Shown piece by piece: positions 15,024 to 18,942 of a DNA stretch of 18,942 bases. The position numbers and the translations under genes are program-made. This DNA comes from Clostridia bacterium. GTDB taxonomy: Bacteria > Bacillota > Clostridia > Christensenellales > Aristaeellaceae. Numbering within the stretch: the stretch's first letter is position 1; the number at the start of each line of letters is the position of its first letter. Under the pieces are notes generated by a model that was not told the DNA's origin, ran no database searches, and saw only the letters and a list, made by a program, of their open reading frames with translations. The DNA lies in the NCBI GenBank assembly GCA_900754755.1, contig CAAEEC010000063.1, positions 1 to 18,942 on the forward strand, read 5' to 3'.

Positions 15024-15296
15024 ATGAATAAAACGGAAATGATCGCGAAGATCGCCGAGAAAACCAATACCAGCCGCAAGGCGGCCGCCGAGATGTTCGA
15101 CGCGTTTGTGGAAACCGTGACCGAGGCGCTCAAAGAGGGCGATAGCGTGCAGATCATCGGCTTTGGTACGTTCGAAGTGAAGGAACGTCCGGCGCGCACC
15201 GGCCGCAACCCCGCGACGGGTGAAACCATCGAAATTGCCGCTTCCAAGGCCCCGGCCTTCAAAGTGGGCAAGACGTTCAAGAGCGCCATCGAATAA
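15024..15296 (+). CDS. hup: HU-family nucleoid DNA-binding protein
   Basis: HU is a small basic homodimeric protein that bends DNA and compacts the nucleoid. The 90 residues match the family exactly: MNKTEMIAKIAEKTNTSRKA at the start, the helical body (AAAEMFDAFVETVTEALK), the beta-saddle GDSVQIIGFGTFEVKERPAR, and the DNA-embracing arm TGRNPATGETIEIAASKAPA, closing with FKVGKTFKSAI. GGAAGGTGG lies about 7 nt before the ATG. In many Clostridia hup sits between mazG/yabN and the S4 protein gene yabO/rqcP, as here. The upstream palindrome and the strong downstream terminator suggest a highly expressed, mostly independent transcript. Confidence 0.97.
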   Translation: MNKTEMIAKIAEKTNTSRKAAAEMFDAFVETVTEALKEGDSVQIIGFGTFEVKERPARTGRNPATGETIEIAASKAPAFKVGKTFKSAIE

Positions 15297-15329
15297 CGCA
15301 TATCCATTGGTGTAGCACCGGTTTGAAGG

Positions 15330-15369
15330 AGCCGCCGTGGCAGGCCATGCGCCGGCCCGGCGGCTTTTT
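15330..15369 (+). terminator. Intrinsic terminator after hup
   Basis: AGCCGCCG (15330-15337) pairs perfectly with CGGCGGCT (15358-15365), and a run of five T (15365-15369) follows. The 20-nt loop can fold further. It lies 33 nt after the hup stop and only about 10 nt before the rqcP ribosome binding site, so the following operon may rely on read-through. Confidence 0.75.
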
Positions 15370-15391
15370 GAACGGTTTTAGGAGGAAATGT

Positions 15392-15685
15392 ATGGCAAGA
15401 GGGGCGAAGAATGCGCCGGAAGCGCCGCGCGATGTAAATGCTATGCGGCTGGACAAATTCTTGAAGGTGTCGCGCATCATCAAGCGCCGCAGCGTGGCGA
15501 ACGACGCGGCGGGCACCGGGCACATCACCATCAATGGGAAAGAAGCAAAGCCCGCTTCGGATGTGCGCGTGGGCGATGTGATTGCCGTGCGCTTTGGCGA
15601 GCGGCTCACGAAATACGAAGTGATTTCCCTTTCGGAACACGCCCTCAAGGCAGACGCGGCGGGCATGTACCGCATTGTGCCATGA
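15392..15685 (+). CDS. rqcP: RqcP (YabO/Hsp15-like) S4-domain RNA-binding protein
   Basis: RqcP binds stalled 50S-peptidyl-tRNA complexes and helps RqcH add C-terminal alanine tails in ribosome-associated quality control. The S4 core is clear: MRLDKFLKVSRIIKRRSVAN (18-37), GHITINGKEAKPASDVRVGD (43-62) and the closing MYRIVP. The family usually begins at MRLDK. Here the AGGAGG at 15380-15385 points to the ATG at 15392, giving 97 residues with a 17-residue N-terminal extension. The ATG at 15443 lacks a ribosome site. Another ATG at 15388 is out of frame and only 2 nt from the SD. The stop overlaps the ispDF start as ATGA, so the two are translationally coupled. Confidence 0.93.
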   Translation: MARGAKNAPEAPRDVNAMRLDKFLKVSRIIKRRSVANDAAGTGHITINGKEAKPASDVRVGDVIAVRFGERLTKYEVISLSEHALKADAAGMYRIVP

Positions 15686-16830
15686 GCGCCTGGGCGGTGC
15701 TGGTCGCGGCGGGCCGGGGCACGCGCGCGGGGTTGGACGCCAATAAGGTGTTTTATCCCGTGGAAGGACGCAGCCCGCTCTCACGCAGCCTGGACGCGAT
15801 TGCGCAAACGGGGCTGTACGAAGGCATCGTGCTCGTTTTGGCCAAGGACGATTTTCTGGCTTACCGCGCGCTCGCGGAGCGCGAAGGCGCTTGCCCTTTG
15901 GTGAAAAGCGTGGTGGCTGGGGGCAAAACGCGGCAGGAATCCGTGTTTGCCGGGCTGAAGGTGGTGCCGGAATCGGTGGAATGGGTTTCGATTCACGACG
16001 CGGCGCGCCCCTTCGCGGGTGAGGCGTTGTTCCGCGCCACACTGGACGCGGCGCGCGAGACCGGCAGCGGCGTGATTTCCACGGATGTGACCGACACCGT
16101 GAAGCGCGTGGAAGAAGGCCGGGCCGTGGAAACGCTCGACCGGGAGCGCCTACGCGCGGTGCAAACGCCGCAATCCTTCCGCCGGGAGGAAATTTTGCGG
16201 GCGCACATGGCGGCTCTGGCCGACGGCTTTGCGGGGACGGATGACGCGTCCCTCTACGAGCGGGAGTTTGGTTCCGCCACGTTGGTGACGGCGGACGGCG
16301 CGCGGGAAAACGTGAAGCTCACGCATCGGGGCGATTTTTTGCGCGGGGACGTCCGTATGGGCACGGGGTATGATGTACACCGGCTGGTGGAAGGCCGGCC
16401 GCTCGTGCTTGGCGGCGTAACGATTCCCTGGGAAAAGGGCCTGCTCGGCCATTCAGACGCGGATGTGGCCCTGCACGCGCTGATGGACGCCATGCTCGGC
16501 GCGCTCGGCGAGGGCGATATTGGGCGGCATTTCCCGGATAGCGACGAGCAGTACCGGGGCATTGCCTCCACCGAGCTTTTGCGCCGCGTGGTGGAATTGA
16601 CGCGCAACAAGGGCTATCGGGTGGGCAACTGCGATGTAACGATTGTGGCGCAGGCGCCAAAGCTCGCGCCTTACATAGAGGAAATGCGCGCGAACGTGGC
16701 GCGCGTGCTGGGCGTGGACGTTTCGCGGGTGAACATCAAGGCCACCACCACGGAGCGGCTGGGCTTTGAAGGCGAAGGATTGGGCATCAGCGCGCAAGCG
16801 GTGGCCGTAATGAGGAGTGAAGCGAAATGA
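15682..16830 (+). CDS. ispDF: Bifunctional IspD-IspF, MEP-pathway isoprenoid enzyme
   Basis: This is a fusion of 2-C-methyl-D-erythritol 4-phosphate cytidylyltransferase (IspD, about 1-220) and 2-C-methyl-D-erythritol 2,4-cyclodiphosphate synthase (IspF, about 226-380), which catalyse steps 3 and 5 of the MEP pathway. IspD shows the CTP loop VAAGRGTRAGLDANKVF (8-24; R15, K22), SIHDAARPF (103-111), TVKRV and AVQTPQSF (159-166), with K212 in RENVKLT. IspF shows GTGYDVHRL (227-235; metal ligands D231, H233), GHSDADVALHALMDAMLGA (256-274; H265) and KATTTERLGFEGEGLGISAQ (353-372). The 382-residue length is the sum of both domains with a very short linker. The start at 15682 matches the IspD N-terminus; the frame is open further upstream but reads as a shadow of rqcP. 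Confidence 0.96.
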   Translation: MSAWAVLVAAGRGTRAGLDANKVFYPVEGRSPLSRSLDAIAQTGLYEGIVLVLAKDDFLAYRALAEREGACPLVKSVVAGGKTRQESVFAGLKVVPESVEWVSIHDAARPFAGEALFRATLDAARETGSGVISTDVTDTVKRVEEGRAVETLDRERLRAVQTPQSFRREEILRAHMAALADGFAGTDDASLYEREFGSATLVTADGARENVKLTHRGDFLRGDVRMGTGYDVHRLVEGRPLVLGGVTIPWEKGLLGHSDADVALHALMDAMLGALGEGDIGRHFPDSDEQYRGIASTELLRRVVELTRNKGYRVGNCDVTIVAQAPKLAPYIEEMRANVARVLGVDVSRVNIKATTTERLGFEGEGLGISAQAVAVMRSEAK

Positions 16831-18068
16831 GCACGATAGCCAATGCGGCGCTCGCGCCGTCGGGCAAAACGAAAATCGAATGGGCGCGCGCCCATATGCC
16901 GCTGCTCGCCGCCTTGGAAGAGCGGATGGCGCGGGAAAAGCCGTTCGCGGGCATGCGCGTGGCGCTGTCCATTCATATGGAGGCCAAAACCGCCCGGCTG
17001 GCGCTTTTGCTGAAAGAGGCTGGCGCGCAGGTGTACGCCACGGGCTGTAACCCGCTTTCCACGCAGGATGACGTGGCCGCGGGCCTGGCGGATCTGGGCG
17101 TGCAGGTGTTCGCCGTCCATGGGGCGACGAACGAGCAGTACCACGACCATTTGGTGCAGGCGCTTTCCTGCAAGCCGCACATCGTGATTGACGATGGCGG
17201 GGATTTGACGCACATCCTGCATGAGGAGCGTCCGGATCTGGCGGAATGCGTGCTGGGCGGTTGCGAGGAAACCACCACTGGCGTGCGCCGCCTGCGCGCC
17301 CGCGCGGCGGCAGGGCGGCTGCATTACCCCGTGATCTGCGTGAACGACGCGCAGATGAAATACCTTTTCGACAACCGCTATGGCACTGGCCAATCGGTGT
17401 GGGACGGCATCATGCGCACCACGAATTTGATCGTGGCGGGCAAGTTGGTGGTCGTGGCGGGCTATGGCTGGTGTGGCAAGGGCTGCGCCATGCGCGCCAA
17501 GGGCATGGGCGCGCGCGTGGCGGTGTGCGAGGTAAACCCCGTGCGCGCGGTGGAGGCCGCCATGGACGGCTTTGTTGTGATGCCCATGGAGCAGGCCGCG
17601 CGCGTAGGCGATATGTTCGTCACTGTCACCGGCTGCAAGGATGTGATCCGCTTAGAGCACATGCTGGAAATGAAGGAAGGCGCGCTGCTCATGAACGCGG
17701 GGCACTTCGATGTGGAGATCGATGTGGCGGCCCTGCGCCGCGCCGCGCTGTCCTGCCGGGAAGCGCGGGCCAACATTGAGCGCTTCACCCTGCCCAATGG
17801 CCGCCATGTGGATTTGCTCGCGCAGGGGCGCCTGGTCAACCTGGCTTCTGGAGACGGGCATCCGGCGGAAATCATGGATACCAGCTTTGCCCTGCAGGCG
17901 CTTTCCTGCGAATACGTGGCCAAACATCCGCGCCTGAGCGCGCAGGCCATAGAAGTGCCCGCTGAAATCGACGAGCAAGTCGCGCGCATGAAGCTGGACT
18001 CCATGGGCTATGCCATGGACGCACTCACCGAGGAACAGCGCGCCTATCTGGAGGGGGCGGAAGGATGA
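16827..18068 (+). CDS. ahcY: S-adenosylhomocysteine hydrolase family, Thermotoga/archaeal type
   Basis: NAD-dependent enzyme that splits S-adenosylhomocysteine (or its inosyl analogue) into homocysteine and a nucleoside. The 413-residue length is the short prokaryotic form. Visible motifs are HMEAKTA (50-56), NPLSTQDDVAA (75-85), IDDGGDL (121-127), EETTTGVRR (147-155), the catalytic stretch NDAQMKYLFDNRYGTGQS (173-190; K178, D182, N183) and the NAD loop GYGWCGKG (212-219). HMEAKTA differs from the classical HMTxQTA/HMTxETA. The residue that contacts the adenine amino group is Lys54 here, as in Thermotoga and archaeal enzymes. The C-terminal end (LTEEQRAYLEGAEG) also follows that type. Both flanks overlap by ATGA (ispDF before, the deaminase-like gene after), and GAGGAG lies 9 nt upstream. 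Confidence 0.95.
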   Translation: MSTIANAALAPSGKTKIEWARAHMPLLAALEERMAREKPFAGMRVALSIHMEAKTARLALLLKEAGAQVYATGCNPLSTQDDVAAGLADLGVQVFAVHGATNEQYHDHLVQALSCKPHIVIDDGGDLTHILHEERPDLAECVLGGCEETTTGVRRLRARAAAGRLHYPVICVNDAQMKYLFDNRYGTGQSVWDGIMRTTNLIVAGKLVVVAGYGWCGKGCAMRAKGMGARVAVCEVNPVRAVEAAMDGFVVMPMEQAARVGDMFVTVTGCKDVIRLEHMLEMKEGALLMNAGHFDVEIDVAALRRAALSCREARANIERFTLPNGRHVDLLAQGRLVNLASGDGHPAEIMDTSFALQALSCEYVAKHPRLSAQAIEVPAEIDEQVARMKLDSMGYAMDALTEEQRAYLEGAEG

Positions 18069-18942
18069 AGACCGCGATTGTCCATTGCAACGTATATACG
18101 GGCCAGAACGCCCGGGAAGATGGATTGGTGCTGATTGAGGACGGCGCGATCGCTTACGTGGGCGCGGCGGCTCCCTTCACGGCGGACGAGGTGATCGACG
18201 CCAAGGGCGGCATTTGCTTGCCCGGCTTGGTGAACGCGCACACGCACATCGCCATGTCGTTGATGCGTGGTGTGGGCGCGGGCCTGCCGCTGATGGACTG
18301 GTTGCAGGTGATTTTCCCCATTGAAGACCGCCTGACCGATGAGCGGGTCTATTGGGGTTCCATGCTCTCCATTATGGAGATGATCCGGCGCGGCACCACG
18401 GCGTTTGCCGACATGTATTTCTTTATGCCCGCGGTTGCGCGCGCGGTGCTGGAAACCGGCATGCGCGCGAATTTGGTGCGCAGCCTGACGAGCCTGGAAA
18501 AATTGCCCGAGGCGGAAGCGTTTTTCCGCGAATTCGATGGCGCGGGCGAAGGACGCGTGCGCGTGTACTATTCGCCGCACGCCGAATATACCACCACGCC
18601 GGAACTGAACCGCGCAATCATCGAGCGCGCGCGGCGGGACAAAACGGGCATTCATGTGCACATTTCCGAGACGCGCTCGGAGGTGGAGGGCTGCCGCGAG
18701 CGCCATGGGGTTTCGCCCGTGCGATACTATGAATCGCTGGGCGCGTTCGACGGGCCGTGCATCGCCGCGCACTGCGTGCATGTGTCGGAAGAGGATATCG
18801 CCATCCTCGCCGCGCGCCATGTGAATGTGGCCCATTGCCCGGGCAGCAATTTGAAGCTCGCCAGCGGTTTCGCGCCCACGCCGCGCATGCTCGCCGCGGG
18901 CGTGAACGTGGCCATTGGCAACGACGGGCCGTGCAGCAACAA
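18065..18942 (+). CDS. mtaD: SAH/5'-methylthioadenosine deaminase-like amidohydrolase, 3' end outside the window
   Basis: This is the N-terminal 292 residues of a TRZ/ATZ/SsnA-type metal-dependent deaminase. Motifs are PGLVNAHTHIAMSLMRG (53-69; metal ligands H59, H61), HVHISET (197-203; H199, E202), IAAHCVHVSE (233-242; H236), AHCPGSNLKLASG (256-268) and GNDGPCSNN (285-293 region, D287). The family includes MtaD/DadD enzymes such as Tm0936, which deaminate SAH, methylthioadenosine and adenosine. Guanine deaminase and chlorohydrolase relatives share the motifs, so context decides. The gene overlaps the SAH hydrolase gene by ATGA, which strongly favours an SAH-related substrate. The start is supported by GGAGGGGGCGGAAGG upstream. 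Family members are about 430 residues, so roughly 140 residues are missing. Confidence 0.88.
   Translation, partial: MKTAIVHCNVYTGQNAREDGLVLIEDGAIAYVGAAAPFTADEVIDAKGGICLPGLVNAHTHIAMSLMRGVGAGLPLMDWLQVIFPIEDRLTDERVYWGSMLSIMEMIRRGTTAFADMYFFMPAVARAVLETGMRANLVRSLTSLEKLPEAEAFFREFDGAGEGRVRVYYSPHAEYTTTPELNRAIIERARRDKTGIHVHISETRSEVEGCRERHGVSPVRYYESLGAFDGPCIAAHCVHVSEEDIAILAARHVNVAHCPGSNLKLASGFAPTPRMLAAGVNVAIGNDGPCSN

Noticed and set aside
15388..15681. N-terminal extension of IspDF through the rqcP region
   Set aside because: The extension is the shadow frame of rqcP. The IspD family N-terminus begins at 15682 in an ATGA overlap.

Overview
The window is a compact, GC-rich stretch (about 60 % by eye, not counted) of a bacterial chromosome. 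It looks like an endospore-forming Firmicute of the Clostridia. The pointers are a spoVT gene, the order spoVT, yabN/mazG, hup, rqcP (yabO), strong Shine-Dalgarno sequences, TTG and GTG starts, and Hsp33 with a C-terminal CxC...CxxC zinc site. I cannot name the genus. A high-GC Clostridia lineage (for example a Christensenellales-like or Oscillospirales-like organism) would fit. I see no rRNA, tRNA, CRISPR array, insertion sequence or phage gene; the content is chromosomal housekeeping.

Layout. From 7579 down to 66 (minus strand) runs a tight seven-gene operon: M20 amidohydrolase, DUF624/YesL-like membrane protein, class I SAM methyltransferase, Hsp33 (hslO), a 532-residue TPR-like protein, a 274-residue HEAT-like protein and a zinc-ribbon/transmembrane/TPR protein. 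A near-consensus promoter (TTGCCA, 17 nt, TAAAAT) drives it. Its first gene appears to start at ATC. The 246-base region 7580-7825 is a divergent promoter region with structured leaders on both sides. From 7826 rightwards (plus strand) come a HAD phosphatase, a TrmH/SpoU RNA methyltransferase, a PfkB sugar kinase, homoserine dehydrogenase without a full ACT domain, and a KtrB/TrkH potassium channel subunit. spoVT follows with its own promoter region, then yabN/mazG, hup and a terminator. The last block, rqcP, ispDF, ahcY and an SAH/MTA-deaminase-type amidohydrolase cut by the window end, is joined by ATGA overlaps.

How the genes fit together. Three themes recur. The first is proteostasis and translation quality: Hsp33, RqcP and the TrmH-type methyltransferase. 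The second is spore and nucleoid regulation: SpoVT and HU. The third is metabolic clean-up or salvage: HAD phosphatase, MazG and the SAH branch. The most interesting biochemical point is the coupling of a short Thermotoga/archaeal-type SAH hydrolase, in which Lys replaces the usual adenine-contacting Gln/Glu, to an SAH-deaminase-like gene. That suggests SAM by-product recycling through S-inosylhomocysteine. The most interesting non-coding points are an 18-bp perfect palindrome upstream of hup, a 10-bp-stem inverted repeat upstream of yabN, a three-codon leader ORF whose stop overlaps the spoVT start, and the ATC start. No obviously new multi-gene system is visible.
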